Source: Areca catechu
Taxonomy: Eukaryota; Streptophyta; Magnoliopsida; Arecales; Arecaceae
DNA length: 64,000 bases
Direction of reading: 5' to 3'
NCBI GenBank assembly: GCA_021397845.1
Contig: CM038052.1
Span: 142,109,854 to 142,173,853 of the forward strand
Position 1 is the first letter of the stretch, and each line of letters starts with the position of its first letter. Made by a program: the position numbers and the translations under genes. Below, one piece after another: positions 20,158-31,689 of this stretch. The notes beneath the pieces were generated by a model. It saw only the letters and a program-made list of their open reading frames with translations. It did no database searches and was not told where the DNA came from.

Positions 20158-22013
20158 TGAAGGGAAAGCAAAATGAGATGCATGGTAGAAAAATATATTT
20201 TAAAATAATTTTAAAATAAGCACAACAGAAGGCTTGGTAGATCGATCAAAATGATCTACCAATCTGCTTGCAGCATGAACAAGTATGATAATGTAGCAAG
20301 CAAAAGACATCATAAGCAGGAAAAGACCAAAAAGGCATAAGGATACCTTACCATTATACTTTTAGGAAGGGGTTATGAAAGGCCCTCGAGCCACACACGG
20401 TTCGGCCTCTACAGGTAGTTCACATCAAGGCTCAATTCTGATCAACTCCCTCAGAGTGCTAGCTCCTTGGGATCCTTGAGGCCGATCTACTTCTTCTTGG
20501 AAGACAAGGAGGAGAGGTGTAACCCTTCCTAACTAACTCTCTTCCCAAGACCTAGCTTAAGTGCTAGGTAGTCACACACTCAAAATCCTAGTCCTTCCAA
20601 GCCCCTTTTCTTTTCCCTCTCAGAATTTCAGTAATCTCATTCAACAAGAAAACCTTTTTTTTTCTCGACCAGCAACCCCTAAAACAATCCTTATTTATAA
20701 AGGCAGCCATGAGAGGGAGAAAGAAGAAAGAGGAGTGATTGGGGGAGAAGGTCAAGGGCCATTCTAAATTGGCTCTAAGCTCATAAGGAAAGAATGACCA
20801 TCATTCCATGAAAGCTTGGAGCCAAAACCAGCTAAAATTTGAAATACGAATTAAGGTTAAAACCTTCCAAAGAATGACCATCATTCCATGAAGGCTTGGA
20901 GCCAAAACCAACTAGAATTCAAATTCGAATTGAGACCAAAACTTTTCAAAAACTTCTTCCAGAATTTTTGCTTGTCACAACCAAGTGCCGACACTTCCTA
21001 GTATCGACATTTCAAGTGTCGACACTTGAAACATGATCAATCATATTGACCTCCAATGATGGCAAACGATTCTCAATTATTGATCAGCCTTTATATTAGA
21101 TAGAAACCCCTATGGTGTGTGACCCCATGATTCGAACACTAAGCTGGTAGCACTGGAACACTTCCAGTACCAGTCAAAGTCATTATCTAGTAATGATACC
21201 AGACATCCGGATAGGTCAAAGATTACAGAGTGACTTTTTAGAACCTCTGGCATATGGTTACCATATAATTCATCCCTTTGATCTCAAAATACTCAGGATG
21301 ACCTAGGATTTGACTGCCAACCCTAACCTGGTATATCCAGATCGTGTCTCAACTTTACAAGTTCTATGACTCCTCACAAGAACTATCCTGGCCAAGGTTT
21401 TGCTAAATTGAGACATAGTGAGTCATTCACTCCAAACCATTTTGAGGGGTCAATTCCATCTTGATCCACCACCGCTCTACAAGTACTTGACTGTACCCAA
21501 AAGCCTTTCATCACTGGATTAGAAATCCAGGTAGTCTGACACTAAAGTACAGTGAGTTGCTTGCAAGCTACCATTATGACCTCAGGTCTGAGAGACACAT
21601 ATATCCATATCCCTTCACGAGCAATCCTTTGAGATAAGGGAGCTTTGCAATTGGTCACGTTCAGTGAGATGTCATACATTTCACTTGTATGTCACATCAG
21701 TGTTTCTACACTCCTTGGTTAAGAGGACAACCAATATATGTGATATACAATAACCTACACTTGATACATCACCGTCCTATAATAATGTATCCTTTGGTTG
21801 TGAACCAGTTAAGAACTACTCAATATATCCTCTCTATATCAAATATAATGTAGTTCTAAGGACTCCATCATACAAGAGTTCTTTTCAGGAAAATACACAT
21901 GTGATGAACAGCCAAAAGAATAACTTTTATTCATTAAGAAATTCATATACAATTACAAAATAGCACAATCGTCTATAGTCTAGATGATTAGCTTTGGAAC
22001 ATAATTTCTAATA
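20158..22013 (-). repeat. Copia-N 3' LTR
   Basis: This closely matches 27829-29722, sharing for example AGGGAAAGCAAAA at the start, ATTTTAAAATAATTTTAAAATAAGC, and the AACATAATTT ending. On the minus strand it starts TATTAGAAATTATG (mutated from TGTTGGAAATTATG) after the purine-rich AAGTGGGAG. A GTGTCGACAC cluster lies at 20985-21030. Confidence 0.9.
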
Positions 22014-22082
22014 ACTCCCACTTGGATAAAGCCAATCAGTATAGAATCTTATTCCCATTTTCCATTTACAACTGTTGAACTC

Positions 22083-23833
22083 TCAAACTTCGACGGCTTT
22101 AGTAAAGGGGTCGGCCAGGTTCTCCTTTCTATCGATCATCTGAAGGTCAATGTCACCTCGTTCCATGATCTCTCGTACAAGGTGATAGCATTGCAGAATG
22201 TATTTTCTGTAGTGATGAGACTTTGGCTCTTTGGCTTGAGCAATGGCTACAGTGCTATCACAATACACTAGAATGGGACCATCCAGGAAAGGTGCCACTC
22301 CCAGCTCGCTAAGAAACTTTCATAACCACACTACTTTCTTCGCTACATTCGATGATGCAATGTATTCTGCTTTGCATACAGAGTCCGCCATAGTAGGTTA
22401 CTTGAAACTTTTTCAGTAGATCACTCCTTCATTATGATAAAGATAAATTCTGATACACTCTTACTATCATCCTTATTTGATTGGAAACTGGAGTCAGTAT
22501 ATCCATAAGTTTCAAGTCAGGTTCTCCATAAATCAGCCATTGGTCCTTAGTATTTTGCAAATACTTAAGGATGGTCTTTACCACTTTTCAATGAGCTTCA
22601 CCTAGGTCAAACTAGTATCTGCTCACTACACCTAGTGAGTATGCTATGTCTGGTCTAGTACATGTCATGGCATACATGATAGAACCCACTACCGAAGTAT
22701 ACAGGATTCTACTCATATGCTCTCTCTCCTTAGGAGTTGTCGCACAATTCCTTTTGGAGAGAGCAATTCTAGTGCCTATCGGGATATAGCCTTTCTTGAA
22801 ATTTTTCATGCTGAACTGCTTCAGCACTGTGCTGATGTACATAGACTGGAATAGTTCCAGAAGCCTTTTAGATCTATCTCTATAAATCTTCATAACCAGT
22901 ATGTAAGAGGCTTCACCCAAGTCCTTCATAGAGAACTGAGATGACAACCAGACCTTTATTATTTGTAGTGCTAGGATGTCATTCTTGATTAAGAGAATGT
23001 CATCCACATACAACACAAGGAACACAATCACGGAACCATTAGCCCATTTATAAATGCAAGGTTCTTCTCCGTTCCTAACGAAGCCATACGACTTAATACA
23101 CTTATCAAATCATATATTCCAACTCCATGATGCTTACTTTAGTCCATAAATGGACCTTTAAAGCTTCCACACCTTTGACTCGTCTATGGATGTGAACCCT
23201 TCAGGTTGTATCATATACACTTCCTCTTCCAGCTCACCATTCAGGAAAGCTGTTTGGACATCTATTTGCTAGATTTCATAGTCAAAGTGTGCCGCTAAGA
23301 CAAGCATGATTCGAATGGATTTGAGCATTGCCACAGGAGAGAACATCTTGTCATAGTCAATACCATAATGTTGATGATACCCTTTGGCAACCAGATGGGA
23401 TTTATAAGTCTCTACTTGCCTATCGCACCCCTTTTTCTTTTGAAAATCCATTTGCACCCAATGGGTTTTATCTCCTCAGATGGATTAACCAATGTCCATA
23501 CATTGTTGATTTCCATGGACTCCATTTTGGATTTCATGGCTCCTAGCCATTTCTCAGAGTTGGACTTCTATATTGCATTGATATAGGAGATCGGATCCTC
23601 ATTGTTCTCATCGAGTTCAATGGGATCACCGTCCTGGACCAAGAAACTGTAATATCTATCTGGTCGACTCAGTACCCTACCGGGTCTCCTTAATGGTTCT
23701 TGTGTGGGCTCCGGGTGTGAACTAATCACAACTGGTTCTATATTATCCCTTAATTGTGTCGGTTCCTCTACTTGCTAAACTTTACTAAGTTCAATCTTAG
23801 CAGCCACAGTTCCTTCACCAAGAAACTTCTATT
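22083..23833 (-). pseudogene. Copia-N reverse transcriptase and RNase H
   Basis: Reading leftward, RT begins near 23610 with acidic linker and KKKGCDRQVETYKSHLVAKGYHQ-type sequence. It continues YDKMFSPVAMLKSIRIML, FLNGELEEEVYM and FLVLYVDDILLI, where YVDD is intact at about 22998. Then come EASYILVMKIYRDRSKRLLE and TRPDIAYSLGVVSRY. RNase H follows, ending GPILVYCDSTVAIAQAKEPK, YHLVREIMERGDIDLQ and NLADPFTKAVE. Stops and at least two frame changes occur, notably near 22612 and 23270. The catalytic YVDD survives but the whole frame does not. Confidence 0.88.
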
Positions 23834-24622
23834 TTAAAAAGATAGCCCTAAGACTGATGAATGCTTTTGTTCCTCAACCAAGTAAAAGTAATACCCCTTA
23901 GACTCTTTTGGATACCCAATAAATAGGCATCGGTCAGACCTAGGTCCAAGTTTATCCATTCCCAGACGTTTTACATAAACCAGGCAACCCCAGACCCAAA
24001 GGTGTGAGAGTGTTGGCTTACATCCAATCCATATCTCATATGGGGTTTTGCTAACAGACTTACTCGAAGCCCTATTCAAAAGGTAACAGGCTGATTCCAT
24101 AGCATATCTCCAAAAGGATAGCGATAGAGAAGTAAAGTTCATCATGGACCGAACCATATTTAACAGGGTTTGATTTCTCCTTTCAGACATTCCATTTAAC
24201 TGAGGTATCCCTGGAGGTGTCCACTGAAAAAGAATCCCATTCTCCTCAAGATATGTCAAAAACTCATCGCAAAGATATTCACCACCTCGATCTGATAGAA
24301 GGGTTTTGATATACCTTATAGTTTGTTTTTCTATTTCATTATGATATCGTTTGAACATTTCAAATGATTCAGATTTATGTTTCATCAAGAAAATATAACC
24401 ATACCTTGAAAGGTCATCTATAAACATAATGAAATAACTATACCCACCTCTAGCACTAATATTCATAGGTCCACATATATCAGTATGTACCAAACTTAGA
24501 ATTTCTTTGGCTCGCTCACCTCTTCCAATAAAAGGTGATTTTGTCATCTTTCCAAGAAGACAGGACTCACAGGTTGGTAGTGAACCACTTTCACTAATCT
24601 CAAGGATACCCTCACTTTTCAA
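23834..24622 (-). CDS. Copia-N integrase, open over 262 codons
   Basis: An uninterrupted frame covers the zinc-finger tail LPTCESCLLGKMTKSPF and the catalytic core: HTDICGPMNISARGGYSYF (Asp), SDRGGEYLCDEFLTYLEENG (second Asp) and LNGMSERRNQTLLNMVRSMM (Glu). It then runs through the C-terminal YLLNRASSKSVSKTPYEIW, HLWVWGCLVYVKRL and CLFIGYPKESKGYYFY. The D, D, E triad appears intact. The upstream part of the pol polyprotein is in the same direction but separated by frame breaks, so this is a fragment of pol rather than an independent gene. Confidence 0.88.
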   Translation of the reverse strand: MKSEGILEISESGSLPTCESCLLGKMTKSPFIGRGERAKEILSLVHTDICGPMNISARGGYSYFIMFIDDLSRYGYIFLMKHKSESFEMFKRYHNEIEKQTIRYIKTLLSDRGGEYLCDEFLTYLEENGILFQWTPPGIPQLNGMSERRNQTLLNMVRSMMNFTSLSLSFWRYAMESACYLLNRASSKSVSKTPYEIWIGCKPTLSHLWVWGCLVYVKRLGMDKLGPRSDRCLFIGYPKESKGYYFYLVEEQKHSSVLGLSF

Positions 24623-24627
24623 CCTAT

Positions 24628-25120
24628 TTATCCTATTATTGTTAATATGACCAGCCTACAATGCCATAGGTACGCATCGCTGACATTATCTATACTAGGA
24701 TATTTGCTAGATGTGTACACTATGCTAACAAATAGCAATAGTACATAAATGCCATTGTTCATATGTCTATTCATCATAATAGATCCATTCCAAATGATTT
24801 TGCAAATGTCATTCTTTATTGATAGTTCATAACCATACATGGCCAATTGGCCTACAGAAATGGCATTCAAGATGAAAGATGGATAATAATGACACTCATT
24901 CAAAATGATTATACAAGACTCGAAAACTAATTTGAGGACTCGCAACGCCAGGACTAGAACATGGCTTCCATTTCCCATATTCAAGAATCTCTCGCCGTCC
25001 TCGAATCTTCTACTAACTTGAAATCCTAGCAAAGAATTGCAAATGTGAATTAGACTTCCTATATCCAATACCCAATTAGTAGTATCGCAGATAGAGAAAC
25101 TATAAGGTGTTATCATATAA
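24628..25120 (-). pseudogene. Copia-N protease and pre-integrase segment
   Basis: The frame contains TNWVLDIGSLIHICNSLLGF; the expected active-site D-T/S-G is D-I-G, which should abolish catalysis. It continues with NMGNGSHVLVLALRV, FILNAISVGQLAMYGYELSI and CKIIWNGSIMMNRHMNNGIY, then the integrase HHCC start DNVSDAYLWHCRL. The sequence is collinear with Copia-H 19160-19640. Confidence 0.85.
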
Positions 25121-25984
25121 ATATCTTGTCCTGCACTGTCCTGCTGCTTTCTTTTCTTGGACCTATTCGGGTCAAGGGATGCAATATAAAGAGGATAGTT
25201 CCTCTTCCAATGACCCTACTTCTTATAAAAGAAGCACTCTGCTTGGCTCTTATCAGCCTTCACCCTCTTGGCCTGACTAGGCCTAGGAGAATTTTGCATT
25301 ATTTTTCCTTTATTCTTATTTTTTTCTTTTCTTGAAGGGATGATGCCCTACCGAAGATCCTCCCATTAGATTTACCACTCCTTTGTTCAATTGGTGGTCT
25401 TTCTCATAAGTCTACAATAACCCCAACAGACCGTCGTAGTTAACTGCAGGCTTATTCATTCTAAAATAATCGAGAAAGTCTAGATAGGAAGAGGGTAGGG
25501 AATTCAGAATTGCATCTTTCCTGAGCTGTTCATGCAAGGGATATTAGAGCTTGCCCAGGTTCTCAATCATCTTGATCATATACAATACATGATCAGTGAT
25601 TGAGGCCCCATCATGCATCCATGCATTATAGAAAGCACAGGAAACCCTATACCTCTCGACATCATCTGGTGTGCCGAAGGACTCCTTCAACCTTTGAAGA
25701 ACTTTCTCTAGCTGGGCTTCTTCGAATTTATGACTGAACTCATCGTTCATTGCTGCCAACATAATGCATCGGATAGTGGTCCTATCGAAGAGCCACTTCT
25801 GATAAGTGTCTCTGACCAAATCTCGAGCATTGGGAGCAGGGGTTTCAGGTGCCGGATCCGATATCACATACAAGATCTGTTCATGCTCCAGGACAATCCT
25901 AAGCCTCCGATACCAGCTATTGATTTTGGGACCCTTGAGCTTCTCGTTATTAAGAAGAGACCGAAGCGACAGGTTGGAAGACAT
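25121..25984 (-). pseudogene. Copia-N gag
   Basis: Begins at ATG 25984 with MSSNLSLRSLLNNEKLKGPK, NSWYRRLRIVLEHEQILYVI and LVRDTYQKWLFDRTTIRCIM, then MNDEFSHKFEEAQLEKVLQR and ASITDHVLYMIKMIENLGKL, stopping at 25544. Gag similarity continues leftward in other frames to a knuckle remnant CFFYKK, stop, GHWKRNYP near 25220. Both the second Cys and the last Cys of the CCHC motif are Tyr. It is preceded by a long untranslated leader. Confidence 0.85.
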
Positions 25985-27815
25985 CTGAGAGGAAAACCAA
26001 AACTAATTAATGTATATGAGTTATTAACCTAAAGACATGGACTTTAGTCTAAAGGCCCTTCCACTATTTTGTTCAGACTGGTAGCCTCTACCTCCAATCC
26101 GAGGAATCACTTTAATTCCTTAGTGGGTACTAGAACCCAATAGACAATACATGAGCCCAGCTTTGGCCAGCTCACCCATGCACATCTAAAGGTAAGTTCT
26201 TCAATCGATTACTTCTCCAAGTAACTTCCAGCATTTAGATTTTGCCCCAAGGTGCACTTCAATCGACCTTTGGGCCTTCTTTTGAAGGTCCCGGTTAGGT
26301 CCAACCATTAACATGAAAAAACTCAATGCTTATAACTAACAAATAGTCAAGCCCGACTTTGGTTGGCCCACTTGACTACCATTAAGAGAGTCGCACTGAG
26401 CCATCATATTAAGAACAGTAATTCTAATAGCCCGATGAACACCTAATCTTTGGATCTGTCGATGAACACCCAACTATTAGACCCATTACCATCATACTTA
26501 ACAGGAGGCTAAGACTCAGTTATCCCCATAACTTCATATTTTTATGGACCTAATGATTTATAGGGTTTAATTTTAATGTGACAGAAGAAGAGATGAAAAG
26601 ACATGGATCAACCTCCCACTGACCACATCAGTTATCAAGGAGGGTTACACATAACTCATGATCCATAGGCACCTAAAATCAGTCAAAACTGATAAACCTT
26701 GGATGACATGGGTTAACACAAGACTGTGAACTATCCAATCAATTTTGATCAACCGCATTGGCTAGTAAGTGAGACATGGGTTGGATTCCGCCATTAACCG
26801 TCTTGCCTTAGACACCAACTGAGTTGGCCAGGTAAGAGGTAGCCCCAAAGAACCAAGATCAAACTACCAAACTTACCTTGGATACCAATTAGTTCATCAG
26901 ACTCAATTAGACTAGCCTAAAGACTTGGGCTGTCTACTGAGCCACTAATTAGGTCTATTTAAATTTATGGACTAATCAATCTAACTATCAGAGAAATCTA
27001 TAGAGAACAAATCCTAACTCAATATTTGATTAGATTAGTTCTCTACATAGTCCAATCATCTAAACTTAGGTTTAACCCAATTAAGGACCTAATAGAAGCT
27101 AACCCATGACCCTTAAGGCTTATTGAAATGACTTAAAATCTTTAAGTCATATTTCTAGAATTCTTTGTCATTCAAGATAACTTAATTCTCAATTAAGTTC
27201 AATAGCCTTTATAAATTAAAATAATTTTAATTTATAATATAAAATAATTTTATAATGAATCAGAATTTGAATTCACTATTTTTTTGCATTCTCAGGTCAA
27301 GTGTCGATACTATGCACTCATGAGTCGACTCAAGTATCGACACTTCATACTCATGAGTTGACTCAAGTATCAACTCAAGGCCTGAGATAGAGTGTTAACA
27401 GAAAGTCATATTTTCTGTATGCATGCATGAGTCGACTCAAGTGTCAACACTTGGGTTGACTCAAGGCCCGTTACATGGCAAAAATAGTGATTTCAAATCC
27501 AAAGTTTTTTTTAAAAAATTTTTAATCAAAATCAATCAAAACAAAACTCTTAGATCTCATCTAAATTTATTTTATGATCATAACATTAGATTAAAACATC
27601 TTAATCTATATTTTCTTTTATTTTTCTTCTTCATGAGTCAATCACAAGTGGCACCCCTACATGCCATAGGAGACCCCATTGAATGAAAAGAGAGGGTCTT
27701 GTAGCCCTACTTCTCTCCTATGATTGGATGACCATGGTGAAACACTCAATCCAAGTACTTTAAAAGAAAACTATGATATTAAAGCAGCTAGCATTATTAT
27801 ACTACGAAGAACCTA
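25985..27815 (-). other. Copia-N leader, no ORF with a domain; contains GTCGACTC cluster
   Basis: About 1.8 kb separate the primer-binding site from gag. No convincing gene is present. At 27300-27475 there is a cluster of GTCGACTCAAGT, ATCGACACTT and GAGTTGACTC motifs resembling those in the LTRs. Short AT-rich repeats (AAAATAATTTTAATTTATAATAT) occur near 27215. Confidence 0.6.
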
Positions 27816-27827
27816 GCTCTGATACCA
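27816..27827 (-). other. Primer-binding site (initiator tRNA-Met), Copia-N
   Basis: GCTCTGATACCA on the plus strand lies 1 bp from the LTR boundary TGGAGGGAAAGC at 27829 and identifies the right LTR as the 5' LTR. Confidence 0.87.
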
Positions 27828-27828
27828 T

Positions 27829-29722
27829 TGGAGGGAAAGCAAAACGAGCATGCATGGCAGAAAAATATATTTTAAAATAATTTTAAAATAAGCATAGCGA
27901 AAGGCTTGGTAGATTGATCAAAACGATCTACCAATCTGCCTGCAACAGGAATAAGTATGATAACGTAGCATGCAAAAGACATCATAAGTAGGAAAAGAAC
28001 CAAAAAGACATAAGGATACCTTACCGTTATAACTTTAGGAGGAGGTTGTGAAAGGCCCTCGAGCCATAAACGTGTTTGGCTTCTACGGGTAGTTCACACC
28101 AGGGCTCGATTCTGATCAACTCCCTCAGAGTGCTAGCTCATTGGGATCCTTGAGGCTGATCTACTTCTTCTCGGAAGACAAGGAGGAGAGGTGGAACCCT
28201 TCCTAACTAACTCTCTTTCCAAGACCTGGCTTGAGTGCTAGGTAGTCACTCACCCAAAATCCTAGTCCTCCCAAGCCCCGTTTCTTTTCCCTCTCAGAAT
28301 TTCAGCAATCTCATTCAACAAGAAAACCTTTTTTTTTTCTCGACCAGTAGCCCTTAAAACAATCCTTATTTATAAAGGCAGCCATGAGAGGGAGAAAGAA
28401 GAAGGATGAGTGATTGGGGGAGAAGGTCAAGGGCCATACTAAATTGGCTATAAGCTCATAAGGCAAAAATGACCATCATTCTATGAAAGCTTGGAGCCAA
28501 AACTAGCCAAAATTTGAAATTCGAATTGAGGTCAAAACCTTCCAAAGAATGACCATCATTCCATGAAGGCTTGGAGCCAAAACCAACCAGAATTTGAAAT
28601 TTGAACTAAGGTCAAAACTTTCCAAAAATTCTTCCCATAATTTTTGCTCGTCATAGCCAAGTGCCAACACTTCCTAGTGTCGACTATCCAAGTGTCGACA
28701 CTTGCAAGTGTTGACACTTCCAAGTGTCGACACTTGGAACATGGTCAATCATATTGACCTCTATTGATGGCAAACGATTCTCAATCATCGATCACCTTTT
28801 AGATCAGATAGAAACCCTTGTAGTGTGTGACCCCATAGGTTCGAACACTGAGCTGGTAGTACTGAAACACCTCCAAAATCAATCAAAGTCATCATCTAGC
28901 AATGATACCCGATGTCCGGATAGGTCGAAGATTGCAGAGCAACTTTTTAGAACCTCTGGCATATGGTTACCGCATAATTCATCCCTTTGACATCAAAATG
29001 CTCAAGATGATCTAAGGTTTGACTACCAACCCTAACCTGGTATATCCAAATCGTGTCTCAGCCTTACAAGTTATGTGACTCCTCACAAGAACTATCCTAG
29101 CCAAGGTTTAGCAAAATTGAGACATAGTGAGTCATTCACTCCAAACCATTTGGAGGGATCAATCCCATCTTGATCCACCACCGCTCCATAAGTACTTGAT
29201 TGTACCCAAAAGCCTTTCATTACTGGATTAGAAATCTAAGTAGTCCGGTACCAAAGTATAGTGAGTTGCTTGTAAGCTACCATGGTGACCTCAGGTTTGA
29301 GGGACACATATTCCCATATCCCTTCGCGAGCAATCCTTTGGCAGAAGGAAGCTTCGCAGTTGGTCACGTTCAGTGAGATGTCATACATTTCACCTGTATA
29401 TCACATCAATGTCTCTACACTCCTTAATTAAGAGGATAACTAATAAATGTGATATACAACAACCTACACTTGATGCATCGCCGTCCTATAATAATGTATC
29501 CTTTGGCTGTGAACAAGTTTAAGAACTACTCGATATATCCTCTCTATATCAAATATAATGTAGTTTTAAGGACTCCATCATACAAGAGTTCTTTTCAGGA
29601 AAATGCACATGTGATGAACATCCAAAAGAATAACTTTTATTCATTAAGAAATTCATATACAATTATAAAATAGCATAATTGTCTACAGTCTAGATGATTG
29701 GCTTGGGACATAATTTCCAACA
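27829..29722 (-). repeat. Copia-N 5' LTR
   Basis: The LTR runs from TGGAGGGAAAGC to ATAATTTCCAACA with canonical TG/CA ends, 1.89 kb, similar throughout to 20158-22013. A cluster of AAGTGTCGACACTT-like palindromes lies at 28665-28740. Confidence 0.9.
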
Positions 29723-30877
29723 GTATGCTCTTGAGTTAGCATGTTACCTTCTGAATAGAGTTCTAAGTAAGTCCGTTGATAAGACACCATATGAGATATG
29801 GACTGAATGTAAGCCAACCCTCTCTCACCTTTGGGTTTGGTGGTGTTTGACTTATATTAAGTGTTTGGAGATAGATAAGCTAGGAACTAAGTCTGATAAG
29901 TGTATCTTTATTGGGTATCCCAAAAAATTCAAAGGGTATTATTTCTATCTGCCTGAGGAACAAAAGTTATTTGTTAGTCTTAGGACAACCTTTTTAGAAA
30001 GGGAGTACTTTGTTGAAGGTACTCGAGCTACTGAGATTGAGCTTGGAGAAGTTCAACAGATAGAAAAACCTTCTCACTCTAAGACCACTATAGAATCAGA
30101 TTTGACTAGATAAGATCTAGAGCCCATAGTGCAACCATTAAAGAGATCTGGTAGAGTACCACATCAACCGGATAGGTACTACAGTTTCTTTGTCTCGGAT
30201 GGTGATCCTGTTGAGCTCGATGAGAACAACGAGGATCCGATCACCTACATGGATGCAATGTCAAGGTCTGATTTTGAGTCATGGTTGGAAGCTATGAAAT
30301 CCAAAATGGAGTCCATGGAAATCAATAATATATGGACATTGGTTGATCCACCTGAACGGATAAAATGCATCAGGTGCAAGTGGATCTTCAAGAGGAAACA
30401 GGGTGCAAATGGGTAGGTGGAGACCTATAAAGCCCGTCTAGTTACCAAGAGATATCGTCAACATTATGGTATTGACTATGATGAGATGTTTTTCCCTGTA
30501 GCAATGCTCAAGTCCATTCGGATTATGCTTGCTATAGCAGCATATTTAGATTATAAAATTTAGCAAATGGATGTCCAAATAGCTTTCCTAAATGGTGAGC
30601 TGGAAGAGGAGGTGTATATGATGCAACCTGAAGGGTTCACATCCACAGATGAGTCTAAAGTGTGCAAGCTTCAGAGGTCCATTTATGGACTGAAGTAGGC
30701 TTATTAGAGTTGGAACATGTGCTTTGATAAGTGTATCAAGATGTATGGCTTCATTAGGAATGGAGAGGAACCTTGTATATATAAATGGGCAAATGGTTAT
30801 GTAGTTATATTTCTTGTTTTGTATGTGGATGACATTCTCCTAATCGGAAATGACACTCCAGCATTATAGGGAATATA
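29723..30877 (+). pseudogene. Copia-H integrase C-terminus and reverse transcriptase, 5' part
   Basis: Starts in the integrase tail (ALELACYLLNRVLSKSVDKT, PYEIWTECKPTLSHLWVW, CIFIGYPKKFKGYYFYLPEE), then an acidic linker, and RT from about 30270 (FESWLEAMKSKMESMEINN, TLVDPPERIKCIRCKWIFKR). RT continues in shifted frames with YDEMFFPVAMLKSIRIMLA, NGELEEEVYMMQPEGF and LYVDDILLIGND at 30820-30855. Stops occur at 30111, 30414, 30561 and elsewhere. It breaks at 30877, where the small element inserts. Confidence 0.87.
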
Positions 30878-31689
30878 TGATGCGAGACAAAGTGAGGGGG
30901 GAGTAGGATCGTTGGTGAGCCTAGAAGTCACCTAGATTAAGGTATCTCTATTTTTTTGGATTTTTTTTCTATGGATGGTGAAGGAACAATGGGGATGGAA
31001 GCCTTAGGGTTTGGAACTCATGGACTTTGGGACTCACACTAACAAAGAGACCTCTCACCTCTAGGGCATTCCACCCTCCTCGATACTTGGAGGCGTTAGG
31101 GTGAATCTCAAAGGTCATGAGGGGATAAAGAAAATGAAATGGGAAGGGGGATAACTAAGGCCTCTTGCCCACTTCTAACAGAGGTAGAACAAAGAACACT
31201 TTTCTTTCAAAAATTCATCTTCTTCATTATTTTTGATACAAGAGAGGGGTCCTTATATAGGGACCAATTACTTAGGAAGCAAGTAAAGAAAATATATGCA
31301 CCATAATCCTTCCTGATTTGCTGAATGACAACATGGAGGTTTTATACAATTTCCAAAAGAACTCAAGGAAAATAAAAAGAGAAGAGGGGGACCAAGGGGG
31401 GAACCATGTGGGGTGCCAAACACCTGCTCTTTTGGGCTTGGGGGGGACCACATCTTTCCTTAGCTGCTTGGCATGAATCAAGGGATTCATGCTTATCCAC
31501 TTGACCTTCCTTTCTCACTTGATGGCATGTGGAGTTGATGTGCCTGAAGGGTGGAAGGGGTGTGCTAGCATGTGGTCATGCACGGGCCGCCTTCATGTGA
31601 TCCTCCATGTAATCCTAAGTGGTGCAATACAGGATATGACTGGAACTCCATGTGGCCGCTGAGGTGGCTGGGCTCTCGGGTCCCCATCA
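30878..31689 (-). repeat. 3' LTR of the small element
   Basis: Runs from TGATGCGAGACAAAG to GTCCCCATCA. A TATA box CCCTATATAAGG occurs on the minus strand near 31252. Nearly the same sequence is found at 33021-33832. Confidence 0.9.

Larger units (their letters stand above)
20158..29722 (-). mobile_element. Copia-N: complete Ty1/copia element nested in Copia-H
   Basis: Two ~1.9-kb LTRs (20158-22013 and 27829-29722), a primer-binding site at 27816, and gag, protease, integrase, RT and RNase H appear in order on the minus strand. Flanks ATATG (20153-20157) and GTATG (29723-29727) match at 4 of 5 positions, consistent with an aged target-site duplication. Its proteins closely resemble those of the host element, so it is the same family inserted in reverse. 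Several stops interrupt the frames. Confidence 0.92.
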
